From assembly GCA_046233115.1 (NCBI GenBank), contig JBJXHM010000021.1, forward strand, positions 4,976 through 68,975: a stretch of 64,000 bases of DNA, in the 5' to 3' direction. How positions within the stretch are numbered: the stretch's first letter is position 1; each line of letters begins with the position of its first letter. Positions 42,661 through 51,712 of this stretch are shown here, piece by piece. Source of the DNA: JACOMY01 sp046233115 (GTDB lineage Bacteria > Pseudomonadota > Alphaproteobacteria > Kiloniellales > JACOMY01). The position numbers were made by a program, and so were the translations under genes. Below the pieces are notes generated by a model. That model saw only the letters and a program-made list of their open reading frames with translations, searched no databases and was not told where the DNA came from.

Positions 42661-43284
42661 CTACTTCGGCGCGGCGGGCTGGGTCTGCGCCACCGAAGGG
42701 CGCTGCAACATGGTCTCGTTCCAGGCGGTCAGCGCCGGCCGGCCTTCGCGCCAGTCGAGATCGGGGAAGCGGAAGTCGAGATAGCCCAGGGCCGAGGCCA
42801 GGGTGAGCTCACCGATCGTCGGCTCCTCGGCCGCCAGCTCACCGGCCGCCGCCATCCGCTCCAGCGCGTCCAGGGTCCGCAGGATCTTGCCGTTCTGCCG
42901 ATCGATCCAGCCTTCCCACTGCACGTCCGCCGGGCGGCGGAGCTGCTCGATGATGCGGGACACCGCCGCTTCCAGCACGCCGTCGGCCAGCGCATGCAGG
43001 CGCAGCGCGCGCCAGCGCTCGGCCGGCTCGCTGGGATAGAGCTTGCGCCCCTGGTGCAGGCTGTCGATGTACTCGCAGACCAGTGCAGAGCCGGTGAAGA
43101 CGTTGCCGTCGGTCGCCACCAGGGCCGGCACCTTGCCCAGCGGGTTGGTGTCGGGCAGCGGGTCGTCGGGGTTCCAGGGGTCGGTCGGCACCAGCTTCAT
43201 GCGATCGATCACACCGGTCTCGATGGCCACCATCATGGCCTTGCGGACGAAGGGACTGGAGGGGTTGTGGGTAAGCTTGATCAC
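42661..43284 (-). CDS. Glutathione S-transferase family protein
   Basis: The 207-residue protein has a thioredoxin-like N-terminal domain (MIKLTHNPSSPFVRKAMMVAIE, and KVPALVATDGNVFTGSALVCEYID, the cis-Pro glutathione site) and an all-helical C-terminal domain. Ser9/Ser10 in NPSSPF is the likely activating residue. Substrate unknown. It is followed by the cupin gene after 11 bases. Confidence 0.92.
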   Translation of the reverse strand: MIKLTHNPSSPFVRKAMMVAIETGVIDRMKLVPTDPWNPDDPLPDTNPLGKVPALVATDGNVFTGSALVCEYIDSLHQGRKLYPSEPAERWRALRLHALADGVLEAAVSRIIEQLRRPADVQWEGWIDRQNGKILRTLDALERMAAAGELAAEEPTIGELTLASALGYLDFRFPDLDWREGRPALTAWNETMLQRPSVAQTQPAAPK

Positions 43285-43362
43285 CGTCTGACGTCCTCTT
43301 GAAACTGCTTGTTATTGCCGATGCCGTTCTCGCCGAGGTGGGGTCGCCCCGGCAGATGACCG

Positions 43363-43406
43363 CCAGAGCATCGTCCCCTCGCCTGCACTCGGTAGCGATG
43401 CTCTGG
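43363..43406. repeat. Intergenic palindrome (RIME-like)
   Basis: CCAGAGCATCG (43363-43373) and CGATGCTCTGG (43396-43406) form a perfect 11-base inverted repeat around a 22-base loop, between the GST and glyoxalase II genes. AGAGCAT palindromes of this kind are common intergenic repeats in alphaproteobacteria. There is no T-run, so it is not a classical terminator. Confidence 0.6.
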
Positions 43407-43465
43407 CCATTTGTTTGCTCACGCAAATCATCGTCGCAGACGGGTCCGTCCGCTCGGGATCTGCT

Positions 43466-44236
43466 CTAGAAGCGATCCTTGCGGCCACGCACCTCGGCGA
43501 AGACCGAGACGGGATCGCTGCCCTGCATGCCGACCGCGGCCGCCAGCTCCGGCAGGTCGGCGCGCAGGAAGGGGTTGGTCGCCTTCTCCTCGCCCAGCAA
43601 CGAGGGCACCGTGCGCTCGCCGCGGGCGCGCGCGGCGATCACCGCCTGGCCGCGCTCCATCAGCGCCTTGTTCGAGAGCTCGATGGTACGCGCGAAGGCG
43701 AAGTTCGCCTCGGTGTACTCATGCGCGCAATAGACCCGCGTATCGTCCGGCAGGGCGCGCAGCTTGGTGAGCGAGGGCCACATATCCGCAGGCGTGCCCT
43801 CGATCAGACGGCCGCAGCCCAGCGCGAAGATGGTGTCACCGCAGAAGAGCGCCTTCGATTCGGGGAACCAGTAGGCGATATGGCCCGAAGTGTGGCCCGG
43901 GACAAAGAAGACCTCCGCCTCGGCATTGCCCAGCATGACCCGGTCGCCGTCACCGACCTCTTCGATGATGCCGGGGATGCGCGCGCGGTCGACCTTGGCC
44001 CCGATCACCCGGCAGCCGGTCGCCTCGATGATCTTGCGATTGCCGCCGACGTGGTCGCCGTGGTGGTGGGTGTTGAGGATGTGGGTGATGCGCCAGCCCA
44101 GCCGTTCGGCCTCGGCCAGGACCGGTCCCGCCACCGCCGGATCGACCACACCGGTGGCACCGGTCTCGGGCTCGTGCAGCAGGTAGACGTAGTTGTCCTG
44201 AAGGACGGGGATCTGATGGATTTGGAGTGCACTCAT
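43466..44236 (-). CDS. gloB: Hydroxyacylglutathione hydrolase (glyoxalase II)
   Basis: The 256-residue metallo-beta-lactamase-fold enzyme hydrolyses S-lactoylglutathione in methylglyoxal detoxification. The metal motif is THHHGDH (His57-His62). VFFVPGHTSGHIAYWF, FCGDTIFALGCGRLIEGT and YCAHEYTEANFAFA supply the remaining ligands and glutathione-site residues. It is divergent from a methyltransferase gene, a common alphaproteobacterial pairing. Confidence 0.96.
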   Translation of the reverse strand: MSALQIHQIPVLQDNYVYLLHEPETGATGVVDPAVAGPVLAEAERLGWRITHILNTHHHGDHVGGNRKIIEATGCRVIGAKVDRARIPGIIEEVGDGDRVMLGNAEAEVFFVPGHTSGHIAYWFPESKALFCGDTIFALGCGRLIEGTPADMWPSLTKLRALPDDTRVYCAHEYTEANFAFARTIELSNKALMERGQAVIAARARGERTVPSLLGEEKATNPFLRADLPELAAAVGMQGSDPVSVFAEVRGRKDRF

Positions 44237-44382
44237 GATGTGCGGAAAGTAGCACAGCGCGAGCGGCCGCCCAAAGCGCTACGGCAGCGAAGCCGGGGCA
44301 AAAGTGACGTGCTGACCTGCCCAGCCAGGGTGGCGGTGCGGGCCGGTTCCGTTTGCGCCGGAAAGGCTCTAACGTCCCGGCC

Positions 44383-45156
44383 ATGTGGACCGACGTCGTC
44401 GACCTCCAGAATTTCTACGCCTCGCCGCTGGGCGAGGTGGCCAGGCAGAACCTGCGCCAGGCGATCCGACAGGTCTGGCCCGACCTGCCGGGCCTGCGTC
44501 TGGGCGGCTACGGCTACGCAAACCCCTACCTCACGCCTTACCTGGGCGAGACCCGCAGCATCGTCTCGCTGATGCCCTCGGCGCAAGGGGCGACGCCCTG
44601 GCCACTAGGCAGGGACAACCGCGCCTGTCTGGTGGAGGAGGACTGCTTTCCCCTCCCCGACCTCTCGCTCGACCGCCTGGTGATGGTGCATGCGCTGGAA
44701 CACGCCTCGCGGCCGCTCAGTCTGCTGCGCGAAGCCTGGCGGGTGCTGGACGCCGAGGGGCGCCTGCTCCTGGTCGTGCCGAACCGCCGCGGTCTCTGGG
44801 CCCGGGTCGACGGCACCCCCTTCGGCTGGGGCCAGCCCTTCAGCCGGGCGCAGATGACGCGCTTCCTGAACGAGATGCTGTTCGAGCAGCTCAGCGCCGA
44901 GCGCACGCTCTTCCTGCCGCCCACCAACCGGCTCTGGCTCCAGCGTTCGGCGCCGGCCTGGGAACGGCTGGGCGCACGCTGCTTTCCGCGCTTCGGCGGC
45001 CTGATCGTGATCGAGGCGCGCAAGCGCCTGATCGCGCCCGGCCTGGCGACGCCGGCAGTGGCCAGGCGACGGGTGATCCCCGCCCTGCCCGGCCTCTCGC
45101 CGCGCCCGACCCGTGCCCCCTCACCCGCCAAGAGCCGGCAGCACCGCAAGACGTAA
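44383..45156 (+). CDS. Class I SAM-dependent methyltransferase-like protein
   Basis: I chose the ATG at 44383 (MWTDVVDLQNFYASPLGEVARQ). The 257-residue protein has the late methyltransferase motifs (LDRLVMVHALEHASRPLSLLREAWRVLDAEGRLLLVVPNRRG). The SAM-binding motif I is weak and appears as LRLGGYGYANPYL, which is usual for this gloB-linked family. The C-terminal 25 residues are basic and low-complexity. Target unknown. Confidence 0.85.
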   Translation: MWTDVVDLQNFYASPLGEVARQNLRQAIRQVWPDLPGLRLGGYGYANPYLTPYLGETRSIVSLMPSAQGATPWPLGRDNRACLVEEDCFPLPDLSLDRLVMVHALEHASRPLSLLREAWRVLDAEGRLLLVVPNRRGLWARVDGTPFGWGQPFSRAQMTRFLNEMLFEQLSAERTLFLPPTNRLWLQRSAPAWERLGARCFPRFGGLIVIEARKRLIAPGLATPAVARRRVIPALPGLSPRPTRAPSPAKSRQHRKT

Positions 45157-45181
45157 CGGCGCTGCCCGCCGCTCCGACAGG

Positions 45182-46075
45182 TCAGGGTGTCGGCGTCAGG
45201 GCGTAGACCTTGCCCCAGTAGGGCGCCTCGTTCACCTCGTCCACCGCCATGACATAGATGGTCTTGCCGTCCTTCGAGAAGGCGAGGTTCGGGGCCGCCG
45301 GCGAGGGCACGTCGTAGGCCTCGACGAAGGCGCCGGCCGTATCGACCACCACGATCCGGCCCAGCGAGTACTGGCCGATATAGATCTTGCCGTCGGGGCC
45401 GATCTTCATGCCGTCGGGATAAGCATCGACGCCCGAGGCCGGATCGACCCGGCGGATCACCACGAAGGAGCGGCGATCGCTCAGGCTACCGTCCGCGCCG
45501 ACCGCGAAGGTGATCACCCGCCCCGCCTCGCTCTCCACCACGTAGAGCAGCGTGCCGTCCGGCGAGAGCGCGATGCCGTTGGCGTAGTGCAGGTCGTTGG
45601 CCACCGGGGCCAGGCTGCCCGCGGCGTCAAGGTGGTAGACCTTGCCGACGATTGGCGCGCTCTCCCACGGCCCCGAGGCGGTGACGTAGAGGCCGCCCTT
45701 GCCGTCCGAGGTGGCGTCGTTGGGACCGAGCAGTCCGTCGCCCGCGCTGTCCTTGTCGATGGAGCCGGCGGTCTTGCCGTCCTTGGTCAGGGTGGCGAGG
45801 CTGCCGGAATCGTAGCAGGTCACGAGGAAGCCCTCGCCGTAGACCACGATGGCCGAGGGGCCGCAGCCCTCCTGCTCCCAGAAGACCTGGTTCTCCTTGC
45901 CGTCCCAGGTCATCACCTTGCTGTCGCCGTACTGCACGTAATAGAGCAGGTCGCCGACCACCACCGGCCCCTCGGGAAAGGCGCTCTTCGGATTGATCAC
46001 CGTCAGGTCCTGTGCTGCCGCTGTCAGCGGCAGCAGCACCACAGAGGTCAAGATGCTCAAGAATCGGCGTCGCAT
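45182..46075 (-). CDS. Periplasmic SMP-30/gluconolactonase-like beta-propeller protein
   Basis: I chose the ATG at 46075 (MRRRFLSILTSVVLLPLTAAAQ), a good signal peptide with cleavage after AAA; GGGAGA lies upstream. The 297-residue protein shows propeller blades of the SMP-30/strictosidine-synthase-like type (NDLHYANGIALSPDGTLLYVVES, DGMKIGPDGKIYIGQY). It may be a lactonase or a sugar-binding protein; no substrate can be assigned. Stands alone on the minus strand. Confidence 0.85.
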   Translation of the reverse strand: MRRRFLSILTSVVLLPLTAAAQDLTVINPKSAFPEGPVVVGDLLYYVQYGDSKVMTWDGKENQVFWEQEGCGPSAIVVYGEGFLVTCYDSGSLATLTKDGKTAGSIDKDSAGDGLLGPNDATSDGKGGLYVTASGPWESAPIVGKVYHLDAAGSLAPVANDLHYANGIALSPDGTLLYVVESEAGRVITFAVGADGSLSDRRSFVVIRRVDPASGVDAYPDGMKIGPDGKIYIGQYSLGRIVVVDTAGAFVEAYDVPSPAAPNLAFSKDGKTIYVMAVDEVNEAPYWGKVYALTPTP

Positions 46076-46181
46076 CGCTGTCTCCCTTCCAGGTTGCAAG
46101 CCGGTAAGGAGCGCTAGGGTGACGAAAAGAGTCAGTCCTGTCGAGGCCGCTTCGCGACGGCTTTCCGCCGTTACTTGACCC

Positions 46182-46880
46182 TCAGCGCTTGCTCAGCACG
46201 AAAAGGCCCAGTTCGCCGAAGAGGTTGGCGTGGCTCTTTGAGACGATGGCCCGGGGCCGGCTGTGCGCGTCCAGGGCCAGCGCCTTCTCCACCTCGATCC
46301 CCAGACTGTCGGTCAGATAGATGAAGTCCCGGATCGTGCAGAGGTGGATATTGTCGGTCGCGTACCAGGGCTTGCTCAGCGCGTGGGTGACCGGCATCTG
46401 GCCGCGCCAGAGCAAATGCAGGCGGACCTTCCAGTAGCCGAAGTTGGCGAAGGAGACGATGGCCTGGCGGCCGATCCGCACCAGCTGGGCCAGCACCTGG
46501 TCGGGCGCGCGGGTCGCCGGCAGGGTCTGCGACAGCACCACCACGTCGAAGGAGAGGTCGGGATAGTGTTCCAGGTCGCGGTCAGCGTCGCCCTGCACCA
46601 CCGAGAGGCCGCGGCGCACGCTGGCGTTGACGCCACTCTGCGACAGCTCCAGTCCGCGGCCGACCACACCCTTCTCGCGCACCAGGGCTTCCAGCAAGGC
46701 ACCGTCCTCGCAGCCGATATCCAGCACGCGCGCGCCCTCGGGGATCATCGAGGCGACCAGCGCCAGGTCGGGGCGCAACCCGGCCAGCAAACCGCCGGAT
46801 GCTGCGGCCGTCGGCTGGCTCACCGGGGTGGGCGCGCCGCCGGCCATCGCCTGCCGGCCGTCGATCGACTGGTCGCTCAC
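46182..46880 (-). CDS. metW: Methionine biosynthesis protein MetW
   Basis: The 232-residue SAM-methyltransferase-fold protein has RVLDIGCEDGALLEAL (motif I), FDVVVLSQTLPATRAPDQVL and FANFGYWKVRLHLLWRGQMPVT, diagnostic for MetW. About 30 extra N-terminal residues precede the core. MetW works with MetX in the first dedicated step of methionine synthesis. Its start overlaps the metX stop by 4 bases, so it is translationally coupled. Confidence 0.95.
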   Translation of the reverse strand: MSDQSIDGRQAMAGGAPTPVSQPTAAASGGLLAGLRPDLALVASMIPEGARVLDIGCEDGALLEALVREKGVVGRGLELSQSGVNASVRRGLSVVQGDADRDLEHYPDLSFDVVVLSQTLPATRAPDQVLAQLVRIGRQAIVSFANFGYWKVRLHLLWRGQMPVTHALSKPWYATDNIHLCTIRDFIYLTDSLGIEVEKALALDAHSRPRAIVSKSHANLFGELGLFVLSKR

Positions 46881-48100
46881 GAGATGCGGTCCTTGTCCGG
46901 GTCGGGCAGGCCCTGGTCCTCGCGCAGCGGCGCCGTCGGCAGGCCGGTCCGCTCGGACTGGGCATTGAGGAAGGCGTGCACCGTCTCCAGGAACTCCGGT
47001 TCACGCAGCAGGAAGGAGTCGTGCCCGGAATCGGTCTCGATCTCGAAGAAGGAGACGTCGGCCGAGGCCGCGTTCAGCGCCTGCACGATGGCCTTGCTTT
47101 CCGAGGTCGGGAATAGCCAGTCGCTGCTGAAGGAGGCCAGGCAGAAGCGCACCGGCGAGCCCTTGAAGGCATTGGCCAGCACGCCGCCGTGGTCAGCCGC
47201 CAGGTCGAAATAGTCCATCGCCCGGGTGATGTAGAGGTAAGAGTTGGCGTCGAAGCGCTCGACGAAGGTCGAGCCCTGGTGGCGCAGGTAGCTCTCCACC
47301 TGGAAGTCGGCGTCGAAGCCGAAGGTCAGCGCGTTGCGGTCCTGCAGGCGCCGCCCGAACTTGGCGTAGAGCGCGGGCTCGGAGAGGTAGGTGACGTGCG
47401 CGGTCATGCGTGCCACCGCCAGGCCGCGGCGCGGCGCCTTGCCCAGCTCCAGGTAGCGCCCGCCGGACCAGTCGGGATCGGCCATGATGGCCTGGCGCCC
47501 GATTTCATCGAAGGCGATGTTCTGGGTGGTGTGGCGGGCCGCGGTCGCGATCGGCAAGACTGCCTGCAGCCGATCGGGATAGGCGCTGGCGAGTTGCAGA
47601 GCCAGCATGCCGCCCATCGAGCCGCCGACGGCACAGAGCAGCCGCTCGATACCAAGATCGTCCAGCAGCAGCACCTGAGCGCGCACCATGTCGGCGATGG
47701 TAATCACCGGAAAGTCCAGCGCCCAGGGCCGCCCGCTCGCAGGATTGGTCTCCACCGGTCCGGTCGAGCCCATGCAGCCGCCAAGCACGTTGGCGCAGAT
47801 GACGAAAAAGCGGTCGGTGTCGATCGGCCTGCCGGGCCCCACCATCAGGGTCCACCATCCGGGCCGGCCAGTCATGGGATGCTGCTCGGCCACGTACTGG
47901 TCACCGGTCAGCGCGTGGAAGACCAGAACCGCGTTGCTCTTGTCGGCGTTCAAGGTGCCATAGGTCTGATAGGCAACGGTCAGATGGTCCAGGCTCGTCC
48001 CGCTGTCGAGCGAGAGGCAGTCCGGCCCTTCCAGGACCAGGCGCTTGCCGGGCAGGACCCGGGCCGACTCGGCGGCGTGAGTTTGCGTTGCAGCGACCAT
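46877..48100 (-). CDS. metX: Homoserine O-acyltransferase (MetX)
   Basis: The 407-residue alpha/beta-hydrolase-fold enzyme acylates homoserine. It has NAVLVFHALTGDQYVA, the nucleophile elbow GGSMGGM, ANVLGGCMGSTGP and the C-terminal Asp/His in the region ETDSGHDSF. Whether it uses acetyl- or succinyl-CoA is not decided by sequence alone. MetW follows. A candidate promoter lies upstream; no SAM riboswitch was recognised. Confidence 0.95.
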   Translation of the reverse strand: MVAATQTHAAESARVLPGKRLVLEGPDCLSLDSGTSLDHLTVAYQTYGTLNADKSNAVLVFHALTGDQYVAEQHPMTGRPGWWTLMVGPGRPIDTDRFFVICANVLGGCMGSTGPVETNPASGRPWALDFPVITIADMVRAQVLLLDDLGIERLLCAVGGSMGGMLALQLASAYPDRLQAVLPIATAARHTTQNIAFDEIGRQAIMADPDWSGGRYLELGKAPRRGLAVARMTAHVTYLSEPALYAKFGRRLQDRNALTFGFDADFQVESYLRHQGSTFVERFDANSYLYITRAMDYFDLAADHGGVLANAFKGSPVRFCLASFSSDWLFPTSESKAIVQALNAASADVSFFEIETDSGHDSFLLREPEFLETVHAFLNAQSERTGLPTAPLREDQGLPDPDKDRIS

Positions 48101-48166
48101 GGGGAGCGACGATTCCCTTCTCTGCCGGCTCCCTCCTTCTATGAGGATAAAGCACGCCGGAGCACC

Positions 48167-48196
48167 TAGCTAGGGAGTGGCATGGCCGGCTGTCAA
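48167..48196 (-). promoter_or_regulatory. Candidate promoter for metXW
   Basis: On the minus strand a consensus TTGACA (48196-48191) is followed after 18 bases by TAGCTA (48172-48167), about 67 bases before the metX ATG. This is consensus matching only. Confidence 0.35.
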
Positions 48197-48319
48197 CGCC
48201 TCGCATGCGCAAGGCAGCGCATCACCCACAGACAGGCTTTGCTTTTGCCGGCGGGGACGACTAATCCTCTTGGCTCTCGGCACACCCCAGTCTTTAGGCT
48301 CCAGTCTCCAGGCACCGCG

Positions 48320-49168
48320 ATGGAAAGCAAGCTGAACCCCCTGGCCCAACTGCGTCTCGAAATCGATGCGGTGGACGACGCTCTGCACGATCTTTTGATG
48401 CAGCGCTCGCGCCTGGTCGATCAGGTGACCAGTGTCAAGGGGCGCTCGGCCTCGCTGCGCCCGGCCCGCGAGGCCCTGATCCTGCGTCGTCTGGTAGAGC
48501 GCCACAAGGGTAGCTTCCCGCGCTCCGTTGTGGCACGCATCTGGCGTGAGATCATCGCCGCCAGCACCGGCCAGCAGGGCCACTTCGCCATCGCCGTCCT
48601 GGGCGAACCCTCGGCCAGCGGCCTGGCGGAGATCGGGCGCAGCCACTTCGGCGCGCTGACACCGCTGTCGCAGGTGGCCACCACCGCCGGCGTGGTGCGC
48701 GCGGTCAGCGACGGCTCGGCCACGGTCGGCCTGCTGCCTTGGCCCACGGTGGACGACGTCCATCCCTGGTGGAGCCTGATCGCCCAAGAGGGCGCCAAGG
48801 TGCCCCGAATCGTCGCCCGCCTACCCTTCGTCCAGGGCAGCCCGCCGACCCACGAGGCCCTGGCGATCAGCCTGGCGCCGAACGAGCCGACCGGCGCCGA
48901 CAACTCCTTCCTGATGCTCCAGTGCGACGGCGAGATGTCCCGCGGCGCGCTGAAGGACCGGCTGGACAACGCCGGCCTGGTCTCCTCCGAGATCTTCAGC
49001 CATCCCGACAAGGCCGAGCACAGCCATCTGGTGCACGTCGCCGGCTATGTCGATCAGGAGGCCCCGGCCCTCCAGCAGCTGCTGGCCCGCGATACCGGCA
49101 TCGCCAAGGTGGTGTCGCTCGGCAGCTATGCCCTGCCGCTCACCGCGAAGGATCTGGGTGCCGACTGA
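48320..49168 (+). CDS. Chorismate mutase (AroQ type) with C-terminal regulatory-like domain
   Basis: I chose the ATG at 48320 (MESKLNPLAQLRLEIDAVDDALHDLLMQRS). The 282-residue protein has an AroQ helical chorismate mutase domain (1-90, ending FPRSVVARIWREIIAAS). A C-terminal half follows with ACT-like strands (NSFLMLQCDGEMSRGALKDRLDNAGL). It converts chorismate to prephenate for Phe/Tyr. The hisC-type aminotransferase gene follows after 55 bases, a common alphaproteobacterial pair; a dehydrogenase gene is not next to them here. Confidence 0.9.
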   Translation: MESKLNPLAQLRLEIDAVDDALHDLLMQRSRLVDQVTSVKGRSASLRPAREALILRRLVERHKGSFPRSVVARIWREIIAASTGQQGHFAIAVLGEPSASGLAEIGRSHFGALTPLSQVATTAGVVRAVSDGSATVGLLPWPTVDDVHPWWSLIAQEGAKVPRIVARLPFVQGSPPTHEALAISLAPNEPTGADNSFLMLQCDGEMSRGALKDRLDNAGLVSSEIFSHPDKAEHSHLVHVAGYVDQEAPALQQLLARDTGIAKVVSLGSYALPLTAKDLGAD

Positions 49169-49223
49169 CCCCAGCCTGCCCCCAGGCCGCCCGCGCACCG
49201 AGCCAAGAAAGACGCCTAGACCC

Positions 49224-50321
49224 ATGACACTGTCCAAGAAGAGCCCCGAGCCCCGCCCCGGCATCCTGGAGATCTCGCCCTACGTCGGCGGCAAGGCCAA
49301 GGCCGCGGGCGCCAACCGCCAGATCCGCCTGGCCTCGAACGAGAACCCGCTGGGCGCCAGCCCGGCAGCGATCGCGGCCTACAAGGCCGAGGCCGACAGC
49401 CTGAACCGCTACCCCGATGGCGGTGCCCATGCGATCCGCGAGGCGATCGGCAAGGCCGAGGGCCTGGATCCCGAGCGCCTGGTCTGCGGCGCCGGCTCCG
49501 ACGAGCTGATCCAGTTGCTGATCCGCGCCTATGCCGGCCCCGGCGACGAGGTGCTCTACAGCCAGCACGGCTTCCTGGTCTATCCGATCGCCACCCTGGC
49601 GGCCGGCGCCAAGCCGGTGACCGCGCCGGAGACCGACCTGCGCGCCGATGTCGATGCCCTGCTGGCCGGCGTCAACGAGCGCACCCGCATGGTCTTCCTG
49701 GCCAACCCCAACAACCCGACCGGCAGCTACCTGCCGGCCAAGGAGGTCGAGCGCCTGCACGCCGGCCTGCCCGACGACGTGGTGCTGGCCCTCGACTCCG
49801 CCTATGCCGAGTACGTCGACGATCCGGACTACGAGGCCGGTGCGGTGCTGGCCGGGCGGACCAACAACACCGTGATGCTGCGCACCTTCTCCAAGATCTA
49901 CGGGCTGGCGGCGCTGCGACTCGGCTGGTGCTACGGGCCGCCGGCCATCATCGACGTGCTGAACCGTACCCGCGGCCCCTTCAACGTGACCGCCGCGGCC
50001 CAGGCCGCCGGCGTCGCCGCGATCCAGGACCGGGAGCACGTGACGCGCTCACTGGCGCACAACGCCAAGCAGCTCGCCGCCTTCCGCGAGGCCGTGCTGA
50101 GCCTGGGCCTGGAGGCGCCGCCCTCGGTCGGCAACTTCCTGCTAGTGCGCTTCTCCGACCCGGTGAAGACCGCCAAGGCGGCCGAGGCCTGGCTCGCCTC
50201 CAGCGGCATCCTGGTGCGCGGCATGGGCGCCTATGGCCTGGGCGACTGCCTGCGCATCACCATCGGCCTGGAGGAAGACATGGCAGCCGTGGTCGACAGC
50301 CTCCGCGACTTCCTGAAGTAG
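49224..50321 (+). CDS. hisC: Histidinol-phosphate / aromatic aminotransferase
   Basis: The 365-residue class II PLP aminotransferase has LASNENPLG, NPNNPTGSYLP and the PLP lysine in RTFSKIYGLAALRLG. HisC-type enzymes act in histidine synthesis and often also on phenylpyruvate or 4-hydroxyphenylpyruvate. Adjacency to chorismate mutase suggests the aromatic role (inference). A bidirectional terminator follows. Confidence 0.92.
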   Translation: MTLSKKSPEPRPGILEISPYVGGKAKAAGANRQIRLASNENPLGASPAAIAAYKAEADSLNRYPDGGAHAIREAIGKAEGLDPERLVCGAGSDELIQLLIRAYAGPGDEVLYSQHGFLVYPIATLAAGAKPVTAPETDLRADVDALLAGVNERTRMVFLANPNNPTGSYLPAKEVERLHAGLPDDVVLALDSAYAEYVDDPDYEAGAVLAGRTNNTVMLRTFSKIYGLAALRLGWCYGPPAIIDVLNRTRGPFNVTAAAQAAGVAAIQDREHVTRSLAHNAKQLAAFREAVLSLGLEAPPSVGNFLLVRFSDPVKTAKAAEAWLASSGILVRGMGAYGLGDCLRITIGLEEDMAAVVDSLRDFLK

Positions 50322-50358
50322 CCCGGCGCTTCGACCCGAGCGAGCCACAGACGCAACG

Positions 50359-50390
50359 AGGCCCGCCACCGGTCGGTGGCGGGCCTTCTC
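50359..50390. terminator. Bidirectional terminator between convergent genes
   Basis: AGGCCCGCCACC (50359-50370) and GGTGGCGGGCCT (50375-50386) form a perfect 12-base stem with loop GGTC. TCTC follows on the plus side. It serves hisC and the convergent rhodanese gene. Confidence 0.8.
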
Positions 50391-50412
50391 ATGTGGAACG
50401 ACGCATGCGGGC

Positions 50413-51009
50413 CTAGTCGAAAGACCGTATGTAGATCTTGTCGGGGTTGAGCTTGTAGCCCCAGGGCAGGCCGGAGTTCTTCCAGCCGTTCTCCAGGCGC
50501 CAGGGACCGTTGGGATTATCCTTCGAGGTCGAGCCCTCGAAACCGTCGATCACGACATAGACCTGCTCCAACCCCAGGCCTTCCAGCGCCCGCGCCGAGG
50601 GCGCGCCGCGCGTGCCGCCCGAGCGGCACATCAGCAGGATCGGCGTGGAGCGGTCGAGCCCCCACGCCTCCAGGGCGGCAAGGACGCCCGCGGCGAAGTC
50701 GGGGTTAGGCTCCATCGCCAGGACCGGCTTCTTGGCATTCCACTTGGCGGGATTGACCAGCAGGAAGGGGACGTTAACGTCGACCGTGTCGGTGAAGCCG
50801 GTGAACATGATCTCCACCGGTTCGCGCACATCGACGAAGAGCACCCCGTCACCCTTCTCCTGCTTCATCTCGTAGGCCTCCCTGGCGGTGAGATAGAGCC
50901 CCCAGGAGGTCTGCTTGCTCGGGTCGCTGGGCTCCGGCGCGGCCGAGGCCGACACGAAGGGCGAGACCAGGACCAAGGCGACTGCCGCGGCAGCAAAGGT
51001 CTTCAGCAT
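50413..51009 (-). CDS. Periplasmic rhodanese-domain protein
   Basis: The 198-residue protein has a signal peptide (FAAAAVALVLVSPFVSASA, cleavage near residue 24) and one rhodanese domain with the active-site Cys128 in LLMCRSGGTRG. GDGVLFVDVREPVEI marks the start of the domain. The C-terminus (WKNSGLPWGYKLNPDKIYI) is extended. It could carry sulfane sulfur in the periplasm. The DsrE-like gene is encoded 10 bases upstream, and an NsrR-like regulator is divergent, suggesting a regulated sulfur-handling unit. Confidence 0.9.
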   Translation of the reverse strand: MLKTFAAAAVALVLVSPFVSASAAPEPSDPSKQTSWGLYLTAREAYEMKQEKGDGVLFVDVREPVEIMFTGFTDTVDVNVPFLLVNPAKWNAKKPVLAMEPNPDFAAGVLAALEAWGLDRSTPILLMCRSGGTRGAPSARALEGLGLEQVYVVIDGFEGSTSKDNPNGPWRLENGWKNSGLPWGYKLNPDKIYIRSFD

Positions 51010-51019
51010 CGTCTGCTCC

Positions 51020-51463
51020 TCAGAAGGACATGATCCGGGTGTTGGGTGCCAGGATTCGCGCCGCCATGGCCGGCGGCTTGGCTGCGGTGACGCCCTCGAT
51101 CAGCGCCTCGGGCCCGACGCCCTTGTTCGGCAGGTAGAGCGCACAGAGCTCTACGGTTCCGCCCTTGGCGATGATCATCTGCATCAGGCCCTGCGGGCTC
51201 ATGCCCTTGGGCTGCTGCGGCGCGGTGGCAGAGGCCGGTGCGTCCTTCAGCGCCAGGTCACCGGCCGGGCCGCAGAGCAGGACATAGGCTTCCGCCCCCT
51301 GCTGCAGCGACTGCATGGTCAGCACCATGCTCATGAGCTGAGTTTGCGGCTCCGCTGCAGTCAGGATGGTAACCAGGCTGGGTTTCTCGGCAGCCTCGGC
51401 GCTGACCCCGGATAGGGTGCCGAGCGACAGCGCCGCCAGTGCGGCCATCAGGGTCTTCTTCAA
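51020..51463 (-). CDS. Exported DsrE-like protein
   Basis: I chose the TTG at 51463 because AGGAG lies 7 bases upstream and the signal peptide starts at once (KKTLMAALAALSLGTLSGVSAEA); ATG at 51448 is an alternative. The 147-residue product shows the DsrE/DsrF-like pattern KPSLVTILTAAEPQTQLMSMVL, with cysteines in YVLLCGPAGDLAL and GGTVELCALYLPNKG. DsrE-family proteins pass sulfur between cysteines. It forms an operon with the periplasmic rhodanese. Confidence 0.8.
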   Translation of the reverse strand: MKKTLMAALAALSLGTLSGVSAEAAEKPSLVTILTAAEPQTQLMSMVLTMQSLQQGAEAYVLLCGPAGDLALKDAPASATAPQQPKGMSPQGLMQMIIAKGGTVELCALYLPNKGVGPEALIEGVTAAKPPAMAARILAPNTRIMSF

Positions 51464-51712
51464 GAGCGCTCTCCTCTCATCGGTCGCGATCGTGCGGGTG
51501 CAGCCGGCCGACAAGGCCCCGCTCCCTTCCCTTTCGATCTGGTGGGGCACGCCAAAATAATCTAATGTTTTTATATCTTTTTCCCTGCGGCAGAGGCGCA
51601 CGGCAAGTTTTACCAGCCTACGGCGACCATCCTCACTGGATACCGGGACCCTGGCAAAATTCGAAAACAGATCTATAAACTATACCTTCAATCACCCGGG
51701 AGACGCACCGCC
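51464..51712. promoter_or_regulatory. Divergent promoter region of DsrE-like operon and Rrf2 regulator
   Basis: This stretch is clearly AT-richer than its surroundings (AATAATCTAATGTTTTTATA near 51556). ATCTATAAACTATACC (51671-51686) is an imperfect dyad close to the regulator start and could be its operator. Assignment to NsrR-like binding is inference. Confidence 0.35.

Noticed and set aside
48101..48319. SAM-II or other SAM riboswitch upstream of metX
   Set aside because: I looked because metX of other alphaproteobacteria has one, but the conserved GCTAAA-type core is not visible.
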